Positions 11,816 through 22,834 of a stretch of DNA of 64,000 nucleotides are shown here, piece by piece. Every line of letters starts with the position of its first letter. Position 1 is the first letter of the stretch. The translations under genes were made by a program, and so were the position numbers. Source of the DNA: Psilocybe azurescens (Eukaryota > Basidiomycota > Agaricomycetes > Agaricales > Agrocybaceae). The stretch is taken from positions 1 through 64,000 of the forward strand of contig JAJIRX010000730.1 of the NCBI GenBank assembly GCA_023853785.1. The letters run 5' to 3'. The notes below the pieces were generated by a model, which was given only the letters and a program-made list of their open reading frames with translations, did no database searches and had not been told where the DNA came from.

Positions 11816-12752
11816 GATGGCGTTAGTAGATGTGAGCTTTCCTGTAAAACAGAAAGGGTCCCCACTCTCTAAAATACCAATGGTTAGGATGTTGTTTGCT
11901 CTTCTGTCCTTTGCCAAACAGTTCGACATCTAGATTCCGTTAAATAATTCGTCCTTTTTGCTCTTTGCATCCTATTAGATATGTCATGCGACGAAGGTCT
12001 ATTTTTCCTTTTTTAAAAAAAAGCTCTTGTTCCCTCTCTAGTTGTATAAACAAGGGTTGCCGCTGCTTTGTCTAGTTCCTTAATCTGCTTCAATGTCCCC
12101 ATCCCGGAAGATGGGTGGTGGTATCTGAAGGTGTCTTCCGCCAGATGCCGAAGGTCATCGTAACTGCATCGTCGTTGACTTATTGCCAAGCCATTGTGTC
12201 CGGTCTTGCGGCTTCCAGGTTGTCACGAGCACAGAGAGCCAAGAGTAAGCGCCAAATCCTGGCTAATAAGCGCCTTCTGTGAATTGTCTGAGCTCGTAGT
12301 GAACAATTCGATAAGCCTGTATGAGTGCAGGCTGATTCATGACTCACAGGAGTTTTTAAGTTTGTGAGGAAAGTGTTTTAGGTGAATCAGGTGATCATCT
12401 ACCCAGGTTATGGTTAACTCAGGGCAGCTCAGGTTTGCGCGAAACATGCACGAAACGACCGCCCACCCATTGCCGATGACATAAAGCTGCAAACTGGCCA
12501 ATGTTTGTAATGAACCTCGTCACTCTCAGTCTCGACATATTGCGCACTATGACTATGGACTTTTAAATTGTAATTTGTGGAGTTCAACCAAAGTTCGACG
12601 TTTCGACAGTTCAAAACATCCAGACACGGGACAGGCATGATGCCACTATGTCACCGAAGCAGCGAGCTCATTATACTTGCATACGTAATGGTGGAATGTA
12701 GAGAAGATAATATGTATAAATGGTTCAATCAAGGCTCTTGGGGGCGTAATGG
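11816..12752. other. Intergenic
   Basis: No gene is supported. The stretch separates the minus-strand F-box relic from DUF6533 gene A and ends at the conserved upstream block of that gene. Confidence 0.35.
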
Positions 12753-12769
12753 TCGCGACTTTCACAGGT
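12753..12769 (+). promoter_or_regulatory. Conserved upstream block of DUF6533 gene A
   Basis: TCGCGACTTTCACAGGT lies 117 bp before the gene A start. The same 17-mer, with A for G at the fifth base, precedes genes B, E and F at similar distance and in the same orientation. Its end (CACAG|GT) could also be a 5'-UTR splice donor. The function is inferred from conservation only. Confidence 0.55.
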
Positions 12770-12885
12770 AATTTCTTCCCTTCGATATATTGTTTTAGTC
12801 ACTATGTGAGACGATCCAGCGACGACTCTTAACCCTCTTCTCCTTCTCTCCACAAATCATATACGTTAAATGCTCGATATTTACT

Positions 12886-14230
12886 ATGGATGACCTGCTA
12901 TCCCTCACCGAAGCTGAGCTAAGAAGAAACATCGTCGTTCGGAAATGGTCTACGTGTACGTCTGATGTCGTGAATTTGCAAACATCATCGAAGATCTTGA
13001 CGTTGACCGTGTTGCTTCCTCAGTGGCTTCGTGGGCTATTCTTCTCTACGAGTGCGTTATTACACTTAATGAGGAGACTCGCCATATCTGGAGGTTCGCT
13101 TGACGCGCGTATACTATGATCAGTGCCTTGTACTCAATGTACTCTTCTAGAACACCTGTGACAGCTGTGCGATCCATATATATGCTCGCTCGATATTTGG
13201 CTATAATAGTACAGAGGTTCGTCCCGTTAACACTATAGTTATCAGGCTTTGATCCTCGATCTGACAATTTCAAAGCACCAATGTCTTCCTAATCTTCGGG
13301 CCACTATCGTCCACGGACATACCGGAGGGAACTTGCAGAGCCTGGTTTACATTTCAGATAATAGTTACCTGCTCATTGATGGCCGCAATGGATAGCATAC
13401 TCATGCTAAGAGGTAAGCAAAAATGTCGCTTGGTTGAGCTGCGCTCAAGCTGTTGACCCGTTTTACAGTATATGCGCTGCATAAAAAGGACTGGAAGGTG
13501 GGCTTCTTGTTGGGGATGCTGTTCTGCGGGCAGATAGGGGTACATGTGATATGTGGACAGCGGGCGGTAAATGTGCCATATAATGGGGTCTGCGATAGCA
13601 GTAAAACTCATTCAGCCGTTGTCTATTTCTGGTAAGCTTGTTCACTCTACTCGTCCTCTGATCAGTGACAAGAATTGGGTTCATGTCTTCATGTGCTGTT
13701 CAGTATTTCTGTCTGGGTGACGCATATCAGCCTGGCGGTGTTGACTATTGTCAAGCATGATCTCATGAGGATGAAGGTGCCAGTGGTGCGTATCGTTACT
13801 CGTGATGGGGCATGGATCACGGTCATAATCATCTGTAAGCATACACATATCGCACCCGAATCCATTAACCTCACTTAACATAGCCTTGTGCACGGTGATT
13901 ACACCATGGACCCTTGTAAATCAGGTTTCAAAGGCTCATATGGTGTTTGGGTAAGTGAAGGATTATTATCACCAATTCATCAGTCCCCTCTTTCAGTCGA
14001 TTGATCTTGTCGTACTAGGTGGCCGATATCGGTAATATCAATCAGCGTACGTCGTCGTTTCCCTGTGCTGAATTTTCTCTGGTAACACATAAATACAGTG
14101 CTGTCGCATGATCATGAACATGCAGACACTCAACGTGACTGCTTCGGAGGACAGAGTGGATCTTGAGAACTTTACCGAAGTTACATCGGAGATTCAAAGC
14201 TTACAAGTCGATTTACAGGGAAGTAGATAA
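12886..14230 (+). CDS. DUF6533-type seven-helix membrane protein, gene A
   Basis: Nine exons: 12886-12955, 13024-13093, 13151-13216, 13276-13412, 13469-13631, 13704-13834, 13884-13950, 14019-14046 and 14099-14230. They splice in frame to 287 aa with no stop. The protein starts MDDLLSLTEAEL, then VRKWST leads into hydrophobic helices separated by short charged loops. The N-terminal helix pair (ASWAILLYECVITLNEE...IWR...RSIYMLARYLAI) fits the DUF6533 domain of Agaricomycete membrane proteins. Further marks are YALHKKDWKVG, RIVTRDGAWIT and the C-terminal CCRMIMNMQ. The last 30 residues are hydrophilic and variable among paralogues. Function is unknown; a receptor-like role is only a topological guess. 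All exon ends are shared with genes B, E and F. Confidence 0.85.
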
Positions 14231-14979
14231 TAGAAAGACGGCGAAATTTGTATTATGACGATCCTTCTAAAGGATTGTAGAGAGCGTGCTAAGACTTGCT
14301 CTCTATTTCCAGTTCGTAGTCACGGTCGACTTCCGTAACCAAAACGTAGAGAATCGAGAGGTTCAACGTCGCCGATCCAATCTAGTAGCCGTACTCAATA
14401 GTTGAATTACTGCATTCAGTACCAGCTTAGAACTCTCATAAAGGAAAAAACCGCATCAACACTTCTACGCTTTGATTATTAAAATGAATCTAACTCGTAG
14501 GTAAGCGCTAATTCAAATATATATATCACTCTTCTTATCCTGACTAGGAATCGATGAAATGTTGAATCGCCGAACTTATCCGCTGACTATATATAGTTAC
14601 AGGAAGGGGTCCTGGTCCCTAGAGGTCAATGAGTGAAGGTCTGCGAAGGTGCCGTCAGAGGTGGGAGCCTTTAATTCTATTTACATCTTCTAGGCCGATC
14701 AGGCATCCTCAGGGGTCATATGATGAAGTTGACAAATGACATTCAGTTCTTCACAGCTAAGACTTACGCAGCCCTTGCCGTTAACTTCAGCGACCGTGAA
14801 TGAGTAGTGCGGCTTACACACGCGAAGATCTATAACGGACCAACCTTCAGCTATTAAGCTTCCTCAACTCTGACATCTTGTTATGATGCTCTGAGCAACA
14901 TTTCAGACACACACAAAGAAATTTACTCATAGTGGCTGACCAGTAGCTCAGACGAAGACCCTTTCAAGAATAGACCGGA
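14231..14979. other. Intergenic between DUF6533 genes A and B
   Basis: No gene is supported. The 3' part leads into the conserved upstream region of gene B. Confidence 0.35.
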
Positions 14980-15062
14980 TGTAACGTAACCCACTTGTTC
15001 ATATGTTGCAATCAATACGTACTCGAGCTATCTGGGGCGCAGTTATCGCAACTTTCACAGGT
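14980..15062 (+). promoter_or_regulatory. Conserved upstream block of DUF6533 gene B
   Basis: Two motifs are shared with other family members: TGTAACGTAAC at 14980-14990, followed by CACTTGTTC and then GCAATCAA, and TCGCAACTTTCACAGGT at 15046-15062. The second lies 122 bp before the ATG. Genes E and F have both motifs in the same order. This suggests common regulation or recent common origin. Confidence 0.6.
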
Positions 15063-15184
15063 GCTTTCTTCCCTCCCATCTCCAAGTCAGACACTACGCT
15101 AGATGGCGCAGTAGCGACTCCTGTCCTTCTCTTCCCTCCCCTGCCAGCTACTCACGGACGTTAAAAACTTAGCTTCATTCCGTC

Positions 15185-16664
15185 ATGGACGACGTGCTCT
15201 CTCTTAATCAAGACCTACTGCAGAATATCACCATCCGAAAATGGTCCACGTGTACGTCCGATGCGTTTCTCGTCATACATATGTATTGACAATACAAACG
15301 CTGTATCCGCAGTGGCTTCGTGGGCCGTACTTTTCTACGAGTACGTCATCACGCTCAGCGAGGAGATACGGCATATCTGGAGGTACGCAGGCAGGACTCG
15401 AACGCGTCCATGCGCTTGTTGGAATCATCCTATGTATATTCAACGAGTTCTTCTAGCTTCCCTGTGAGAAATGTGCGCCTCATATACATACTCGCTCGAT
15501 ATTTTGCCATCATAGTACAGAGGTCCGTCCGTTCTTTATGCGCATTGGGTTATTTCGGACGCTCTCTCTGACAATTTTCCAACCTTAAGCATCAATGTCT
15601 TCCTGACTTTCTGGCCTTTATCGTCAACTGACATACCCGAGAGAAGCTGTAGGAGATGGTTCGTATTCCAGCTGACATCCACGTGTGTGTTGATGGCTGC
15701 GCTGGACAGCATTCTCATGCTCAGAGGTAAGCAGGCAAATTGTTCGTTTTTCATTCTTAAGAGATATCTTCGGGGTCATGCAAAAGTGGAGGTGATAACT
15801 AATCCGGAGTCTCTTGCACGCAGTGTACGCTCTGCATCGCAAAAGTTGGCGGGTCGGTGCTTTATTGGCTGTTCTATTCTGTGGACAGATTGGAACGGAC
15901 GCGATATGCGGAAACAGAGCGGTAAACGTGCCATATACCAAGATTTGCGACGCAAGTAAAACCCACCCCTACGTCCTCTATTACTGGTGCGTTTTGTCAT
16001 ACTTCAAACCGCCCATTCAGCTTTCAATAAATGATGTTTGGTTACAGTATTTCCGTCTGGGTCACGCATATATCCCTGGGCGTGCTGACTGCGCTCAAGT
16101 ACAACCTCGTGAGGATGAATATTCCCGTCGTAAGAGTCGTCACTCGCGACGGAGCATGGATTACTATTATAGTCTGCTGTAAGTCGCATGATATTACCAA
16201 TCTCTCAATCGTCTTACCGTGCACTCAAATTTCTCCATCGTAATCTTAACCAAAATACAATTTCATTTTTCAATTCCAATGGTCAATAACAGCCCTTTTA
16301 CGACTATCGCACCATGGGCGCTCATACAACAGGTTACAAAAGCACACGTCGTCTTTGGGTGCGTAATATTTAATCTCATCTATCTGTGTACCGTCGAGGT
16401 CCCCCAGCGGCGTGCATTGTGCTGCCCATTCAAGCTGAATTGCTCATGTATCCCTGCGTTGTAGATGGCCGATAACAATAATATCAATCTGCGTACGTTA
16501 TGATTCAATAGTTAGAAGTGCTCTAACTCATCAGATAAATATAGTGTTGTCGCATGATTATGAATATGCAGAAGCTTGATATTACTGAGACAACAGTCGA
16601 TCCTGAAAATCTCACTGAGTTCATATCAGAGCTCCATACCCTGCAAACCGAGTTAAAAGGTTAA
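15185..16664 (+). CDS. DUF6533-type seven-helix membrane protein, gene B
   Basis: Nine exons: 15185-15251, 15313-15382, 15457-15522, 15590-15726, 15824-15986, 16048-16178, 16293-16358, 16465-16492 and 16545-16664, about 282 aa. It starts MDDVLSLNQDLL and keeps all family marks: IRKWST, LFYEYVITLSEEIRHIWR, YALHRKSWRVG, RVVTRDGAWITI and CCRMIMNMQ. Exon lengths equal those of gene A except exon 7, which is 66 instead of 67 nt. One base is missing in or beside the T-run at 16296-16299, which breaks the frame after SL. Since all other exons are clean, this may be a consensus error; if real, the last two helices are lost. Function unknown; expected in a cell membrane. Confidence 0.8.
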
Positions 16665-17149
16665 TGAAACATAATTAGACGGGTTATGAACGGATATCGA
16701 CTAAGACTCGCATTTTTGCGACGACCTTGTTATATCATTTTATTTTTAATGTATTGTAGGTAGCAAACCTAAATCTCCAGAAGTGCTCACCTTGCCTTAT
16801 ACCTAAAATGTTAAGGCATATTCGAACCACGACGAAGATCGACATCGGCCACCTCGCATGCAATGAAATTGACCCTGAAGAAACCTTTCGATCAAGGTCG
16901 GCGAGCAAAGGAGTAGCGAATGTATATATGCCTGGAATCGGTTTGTTGAGGTGTTTACTCCTAATAATAGTATCGACGAGAGTCGGCGAAGGGCGCCTGT
17001 ATTAGCGGTAGCTGCACAAACCAGCCATAATCTTTCGATCTTCATATTGTACATACACACATGCAGAGACGATACTTCGGGGCCCGAAATAACCATGAAA
17101 CTGTTCAATCTTTCCAAATCGCGCTCCATGCAGCTCAGGCTTCTTCATC
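16665..17149. other. Intergenic between gene B and an F-box fragment
   Basis: A 65-codon frame at 16808 (starting MLRHIRTTTK) could belong to the degraded 5' side of the F-box fragment that follows, but its similarity to the intact family is not convincing. Confidence 0.3.
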
Positions 17150-17318
17150 GGCTTTGTGGCCGAGATGTTGGCATTGGACAGCAGCCAATTCATCTCTACT
17201 ATAAACCCTGACGATCTGAAAAACTGGGGTACTCATATAAAGAGCCCAGTCCCACTGTTGAGCGAGAAGGTTGGAGAACGACTGGAGGTGCTTGTAAGTT
17301 GGAAGGAAACATTACAGC
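17150..17318 (+). pseudogene. 3' fragment of a family 2 F-box gene
   Basis: The translation around LKNWGTHIKSPVPLLSEKVG...LEVLVSWKE matches the C-terminal end of the F-box genes at 48.8 and 55.5 kb (WCSYIRSQVPLLLEKKAG...VHVVW). Only this tail is recognisable and no F-box is present, so it is a truncated relic. Confidence 0.55.
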
Positions 17319-18174
17319 AGGCACATGATCTGATGATTCGACTATGCAAATTCAATTTGTTTTTCGACGGCAACTTCCCATGATTTTCAAATTGAATTTG
17401 TACAACTGCATAGTTGTCGCTTCATTGGCCATGTGTCTCCTCTTAACATTTGGTAACTAAACCGCCCTCCGGAGCTGTGGCTAATTCTATTTACAGACCA
17501 CCAAAAGCACATGTCGACTGGTTAGAAATCTATTACTAAAGTCAACTCAATTCTGCACCAACCTCTACAGTCAAAAACTCCCTCATTTGCCGTCTAAAAA
17601 GTCTTACTGAGCAATATATGGATGCCTACGGTACGAGCACCACTGTCACGACTCTGTTTGGTTAGCTTCCGTAGATCCAGCAAGCTTCAAGTCTGCTTCA
17701 TGGCCAGCCCGGCCCCCTGGTCCGCCTACGTATGTCATCCTACATGAAGGCTGCTCAAAGCTATAATTAACTCTTTCCAAGCGACCGCCTTCCCAACCGT
17801 TCCCAGTGCCGCTCCGACGCGTGTGGTATTCAATTGAAGTAGGGTTATTAATCGGATGCAACCTCGTGCCAGCTTGCGTTTAACGTACTTTAGCTGCTCA
17901 CTAGCATAGATGTTCAAATACTAACATATTTAGGTTCACTCTGTATTGCAACATAAAAAGTGCCAAGGAATCAGAATAGAAGAATTTTCAACGAGATATT
18001 CGTGTGAAATGCCGTTATTCCCATCAGACCATCTCGGAATTGAATTCTTTCGATTTTTCAGGTCCCGCTTTTATGTGGTTCTATTTTCTCATGTTGCCCC
18101 CACCGGTATATAGCGTTGGTAAACTTCCTTCTGTTGGTTTCCTCTTTCTCTACGTGCACTTCGTCGACCTAGCT
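17319..18174. other. Intergenic upstream of gene C
   Basis: No gene is supported. The TCGCAACTTTCACAGGT block of genes A, B, E and F was not found before gene C. A small near-palindrome occurs around 17343-17413 (CTATGCAAATTCAATTTG ... CAAATTGAATTTGTACAACTGCATAG). Confidence 0.35.
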
Positions 18175-19492
18175 ATGTCTATGGCAATGCGTGATCCTCT
18201 ATTCATTGGCCAAGACGTGGCGCAAAACATTCTCATTCGCAAATGGTCTACTCGTAAGCTGATTTTGTATATTGCCAGTCCGCCGGGTTGAAACTCGTAC
18301 CCACGATAGTTGCTTCGCTGTCTATACTGCTGTACGAGCACATCATCACATTCAATAATGAAGTCCATTACATCTGGAAGTAAGCTTTGAATTAAATACG
18401 TCATTGTCCGTGCAATACTCATTCCGCTTGGTCTTGATTCACAGGCGACCCAAGACTACAGTCCGTGTCATATACCTACTTTCTCGATACCTGGCCATAT
18501 TTGCACAGAGGTTAGTTTTCTTCTATACACCGATCCTGGATCAATCAAGCTAAAATCGTGGCAGTGCCAACGCCTACCTGGTGTTTGGACCTCTATCCTC
18601 TCTCGATATACCTGAAAGTGTGTGTAAGAGATGGTTTGCTTTCCAGATATCAGTCGCATGCTGTCTGATGGAGACCCTGGACATTATACTGATGGTGCGA
18701 GGTGGGTCAGAATTCCTTTAGTGGTTTCGTCTTTCGCTTAGTAGATGTATTATTTCCAAGTCTACGCGCTGCACAGTAAGAGCTGGCGAGTCGGCGTATC
18801 GTTATTGTTTCTTTTCCTGGGACAGGTCATCATTGTGATATTATTCGCTCCCAAGTCTGTCTACAATGTACCCTACGACGGAGTATGTGACAATACCTAT
18901 GCACATCCTGGCTTTATGTTCTTCTCGTGCGTCCATTTGTCTTCTCTTGTCTGAGTCTCGACTATGAAAGCCTAACTATCTCTGGTGAAGAATATCTGTC
19001 TGGATCACGCATATATCACTGGGACTGCTGACAGCAGCGAAAAATGATCTCAGGAAGCTGGGGGTACCGGTCGTAAGGGTCGTTACTCGTGATGGAGCGT
19101 ATGTTTTGATCATAATCTGTGGTATGTGGTGTACCTGTGCCGTGCAAATTGTCCGATAGTCATTGACCCCACATTTACCGATGCTTGCACGCTTTCTAGC
19201 GCTATTCATAGCAATCGTTCCATACTCTTATGTAAGTCAAGTAGAGAAGGCACACATTGTCTTTTGGGTGCGTACGTTTCTGAACGAAGACCGACTGCTA
19301 CTGATAAGCTCCCTGTACATTTTATTTCAACTAGATGGCCAATATCGATCATGTCACTATGTGTATGTCTTTCAAGCTTTACTGTTTCATTCTTAAGATT
19401 CACTAAGCTTGGGGTCGTAGTGCTGTCGCATAATTATGAACATGCAAATGCTCAAATATGCCGAAACGGACTCAGAACAGAATAGCTCATAA
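18175..19492 (+). CDS. DUF6533-type seven-helix membrane protein, gene C
   Basis: Nine exons: 18175-18253, 18310-18379, 18445-18510, 18565-18701, 18761-18926, 18991-19121, 19200-19267, 19335-19362 and 19421-19492, about 271 aa. It has the family pattern with its own wording: IRKWST, LLYEHIITFNNEVHYIWK, YALHSKSWRVG and RVVTRDGAYVLI. The start could be the first, second or third ATG at 18175, 18181 or 18187. Exon 7 has one extra base in the T-run at 19262-19265, so the last two exons are out of frame unless this is an error. The C-terminal tail is short and ends early relative to A, B, E and F. Copies D and H derive from this subfamily. Function unknown. Confidence 0.75.
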
Positions 19493-19778
19493 AGCACAGG
19501 CAACACGGTACTAATGTCTGAGCTCAATACTCTTCAACTTGAGCTTCATGAGTATTATTATTGCCCCGGCTCCGACCTGTAGCAACACCACTGAAGTCTA
19601 CACATTGTACTAGTACTATATTAATAGAAATATTCTTGATCAGTTCCAAGTAGTTTCAGCAGTATATCTTTTTTGAGCTCAATCATTGTCACCATTTTGA
19701 GGATGGAACAAAAACTGGTTGAAATGTAACTAGTTAATTACTTGTACATTCAACACTGTATCCTCACTAGTTTCAATA
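19493..19778. other. 3' flank of gene C up to the Tc1 element
   Basis: The stretch is still similar to the sequence after copies D (24.5 kb) and H (43.7 kb), including AACACGGTACTAATGTC in C and H. The ancestral duplication unit therefore extended beyond the stop codon. CpG becomes rare from about 19.6 kb on. Confidence 0.45.
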
Positions 19779-21373
19779 CAGTGAGGGACAAAACTGTTCA
19801 AATGATTTTTGAAATTGGACTGTTCCTCAAATAACTCAAGAACAACTCAACCAAACAAGTTCAAACTTTACACAGTGGTAGAGTATCATGTAAGTAACCC
19901 AATTTGTTTCATTATGTAATCTTAATTTCTTCCCACAATATTAATATTTTACTAGCACAAGTCCATTTGAACAGTTTTGTCCCTCTCATGTTATAAAACA
20001 GTATTCTAATATTCTAATACTTGGTATAGCCTTTTTTGCCTGTAATACAGCCTGAACCCTTCTAGACATACTCTCTATCAGATTTTGACAGACAGAGGCT
20101 GGAATATCATTCCACTCCTTTTGTACTCTCTCCCACAACTCTGCAATTCCAGATGCTGGCCTATCATACTCTCCAAGTCTAGTTTTGAGGTGATACCAAA
20201 GTGTTCAATTGGATTGAGGTCTGCTGATTGAGGGGCCATTTCATAACTTCTAACCCACTGTCTTTGAGCCAGTTCTGGGCCTTCTTGCTCTTGTGTTTAG
20301 GGTCATTATCCTGCTGAAAAAGTATATCTGTGGGCTTTTTCCTGTAATATCTGATTGATTGTTGAAGTTCGTCATCCAGAATGCTGACAAAAGATCAGCA
20401 TCCATCCTCCCATCAATCTTGGTTGCATATCCAGGCCCTTCCCAGAACATACAACCCCAGATCATTAGAGAATCTCCTCCAAACTTAACTGTCCCCTGTA
20501 CCAGCCTGTCACTCAACCCCTCTCCTGGCTTTTTCCACACCCATTTCTTCCCATCTGACCCCAAACAATTGATTTTGGTCTCATCTGACCATATAACTCT
20601 CTTCCAGTCCTCCACTGTCCAGTCTTTGTGTGCTTCTGCAAAGTCCATTCTAAGCCCTCTATGTCTTTTGGAGAAAAGATCGTTTTGCTTGGTTACAGCC
20701 TTCATCCCAGTGCTCCTGAGTGCTCTCCATACAGTCTTCACAGAAAAGGATGTGTTGGTCATGTCTTGCAGGGTTTTGGCAACCTCAGTGGCATTTTCAG
20801 CCTTCTGAGAAGTGATAAGACAAATAGCATATTGGGTATCAGCAGATGAAAGCTTGCATAGACAGTCTCCAGCAGATTTGGAAAGTGTTGAGCAATGTTT
20901 GGAGCAAATATTGGATATAGAACCAACACTTATACCAGTGGTAGTGGAGATAGCATGACTTGACTGGCCTTTGTCAAGCAGTTCAAGAACACAGTTACAT
21001 TGAGCAGGAGTGAGTGATCGCATGAGTGTTTGAGTGAGAATTTAATATGGGGAGTGGTGTAAACTTGGACACAGAGTGTATATACACATTTTGAATAAAT
21101 CACATGATTTTATTTGTACTTATTTGCTTTGATTAAACAAAGTCACATGCTTGGTATATGAGAGGGACAAAACCTTTCAAATGGACTTGTACTAGCAAAA
21201 TATTAATAGTGTGGGAAGGAATTAAGATTACATAATTAAATAAACTGGAACATGTTATTCACATGATACTCTACCACAATGTAAAGTTTGAACTTGTTTG
21301 GTTGAGTTGTTCTTGAGTTATTCAAGGAACAGTCCAACTTCAAAAATCATTTGAACAGTTTTGTCCCTCACTG
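19779..21373. mobile_element. Tc1/mariner-type transposon, 1595 bp, degenerate
   Basis: The element is bounded by TA on both sides (19777-19778 and 21374-21375) and begins CAGTGAGGGACAAAAC with the exact inverse at the right end. The terminal inverted repeats are long, about 212 bp (19779-19990 and 21158-21373). They repeat GAGGGACAAAAC near their inner ends, giving a repeated-site arrangement. The inside carries one decayed transposase on the minus strand. CpG is nearly absent. TA target duplication and the DDE transposase are the established signs of this superfamily. Confidence 0.92.
19986..21023 (-). pseudogene. Tc1/mariner DDE transposase, frameshifted
   Basis: The frame starts MRSLTPAQCNC at 21023 with an N-terminal helix-turn-helix-like region (QSSHAISTTTGISVGSI). 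The catalytic core follows with the first Asp in VIWSDETKIN. The second Asp (QQDNDPKH) and the third acidic site region (DLNPIEH) are both readable, but only in other frames. At least three frameshifts lie between about 20320 and 20190, after which the C-terminal part (RLGEYDRPASGIAELW) runs to the stop at 19986. The enzyme would cut and paste its own element at TA sites. This copy cannot encode a full-length protein. Confidence 0.88.
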
Positions 21374-21375
21374 TA

Positions 21376-22227
21376 TGTATACTAGCATTGTCTCTCAGCT
21401 CAAATATTTGACACAAACCTGCATCTCAGGTATATCAGACATTGATAAACTTAACATGTTGAGAGTTTCAATATTCAGATGATCTCTGAAGGGGTAAAAT
21501 TAGGGTTGTGAAGTATATCAAATACAATTTATTTCAAAGATTGTAAAATATATCTTATGTGAGGGAAACAATCTACACACATAGGGAAGTTACATTGTAG
21601 CAAGTGACTCAGCTTATAGGACACATACAATGTGTATGAATCACTCAGTATCAATGAATTCTATGGAAGCTGGCTGTAACTAGTAGGATAGATATAATAT
21701 TCAATGTGGTGATTGAGTCAGTACTGTGAATTCACATGTATAAACACAGTGTTCCCCAAATTCAGCTGCAGCTGCTCATGATTTGGGGTTAGCCCCAAGA
21801 ATATCAGCCACATACTGACCAAAATGGTGTTGAATAGTGCATTGGGGGATTTAAAGACTCTGTAGTTGCATAAACTTGGCCCTGGTCTGACCAATCCTAT
21901 AGGCCAGTCATAGACTTAGAACCAACCATTCAGTGAGCCAAAATACAGAATATTGAGAACAAAGGATGAAATTTAACACTAGAAAAACAAATTAGTTAAG
22001 TTTAAAAACAAATTTTACTACAGTCTAATGAAAGCAAAGACAGAGAGCATCTGGTGAGAAAGTAAGGAAGAAATCAAAATATCACAAGACCCTTGCATCT
22101 ATATAGATAATGACAAAACTGTCTAGCCCTCAGCAGTGAGTCAGCCTGTGATAAAGAGATAAGACAAAGAATGAGATGCAAATAAAAGGAAGAACAAAAA
22201 ATATAGATTCCCAACCAACTTCTTTCT
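21376..22227. other. CpG-free AT-rich DNA with a dispersed repeat
   Basis: No gene is supported and almost no CpG was seen. A unit around 21895-21975 (AACCATTCAGTGAGCCAAAATACAG) recurs near 23620 and 23790, so it is a dispersed repeat of the region. Confidence 0.5.
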
Positions 22228-22578
22228 ATGCCTATTGAAATTGCTGTCACTCACCAAATTGTCACCCTCCACAACTTACCTGCCAACAGCAATGCTGTCA
22301 ATACCATCTCCCTTGATATCAAAGATGATATTGCCTCTGCCATACACAATCTCATTCCTGCACTATTCACTGAACAGGCCCAATATAAGGGCAATGAGTG
22401 GGTCACAGTTACAGAAACAAACAAATGCAGCCTGGCCATGCAGTCAACCTTTACCACAGAAATTGTCTCTGCAAGAGGCATGAAAATGGGATCAATATCA
22501 TTCATCAGATGCCACATGATTACAGACTGGCCTGTTTTTGGCCTCTGGAGTGACCATTTGATTTTATGTTTTGCATGA
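22228..22578 (+). CDS. Doubtful hypothetical ORF, 116 aa
   Basis: An uninterrupted frame starts MPIEIAVTHQIV and contains DIKDDIASAIHNLIPALF. It is not a simple-repeat artefact, but it sits inside a CpG-depleted block of dead sequence and matches no family I recognise. It could be an exon relic of a transposable element. Confidence 0.18.
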   Translation: MPIEIAVTHQIVTLHNLPANSNAVNTISLDIKDDIASAIHNLIPALFTEQAQYKGNEWVTVTETNKCSLAMQSTFTTEIVSARGMKMGSISFIRCHMITDWPVFGLWSDHLILCFA

Positions 22579-22670
22579 CCACAATGGATGTGATGCTCTA
22601 GAATGATGACCTGGAATGGGAGAACATTGTCAGGGTTTCCTTTATTTACTTCTATTTTCATCACTTGATT

Positions 22671-22834
22671 ATCTTTTATCTTTTATCTTTTATCTTTTAT
22701 CTTTTATCTTTTATCTTTTATCTTTTATCTTTTATCTTTTATCTTTTATCTTTTATCTTTTATCTTTTATCTTTTATCTTTTATCTTTTATCTTTTATCT
22801 TTTATCTTTTATCTTTTATCTTTTATCTTTTATC
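22671..22834. repeat. Heptanucleotide satellite (ATCTTTT)n
   Basis: About 23 perfect copies of ATCTTTT in a row, degrading at the 3' end into ATCTCTT and ATCTTTC. The long frames across it have a 7-residue period and are artefacts. Confidence 0.97.
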
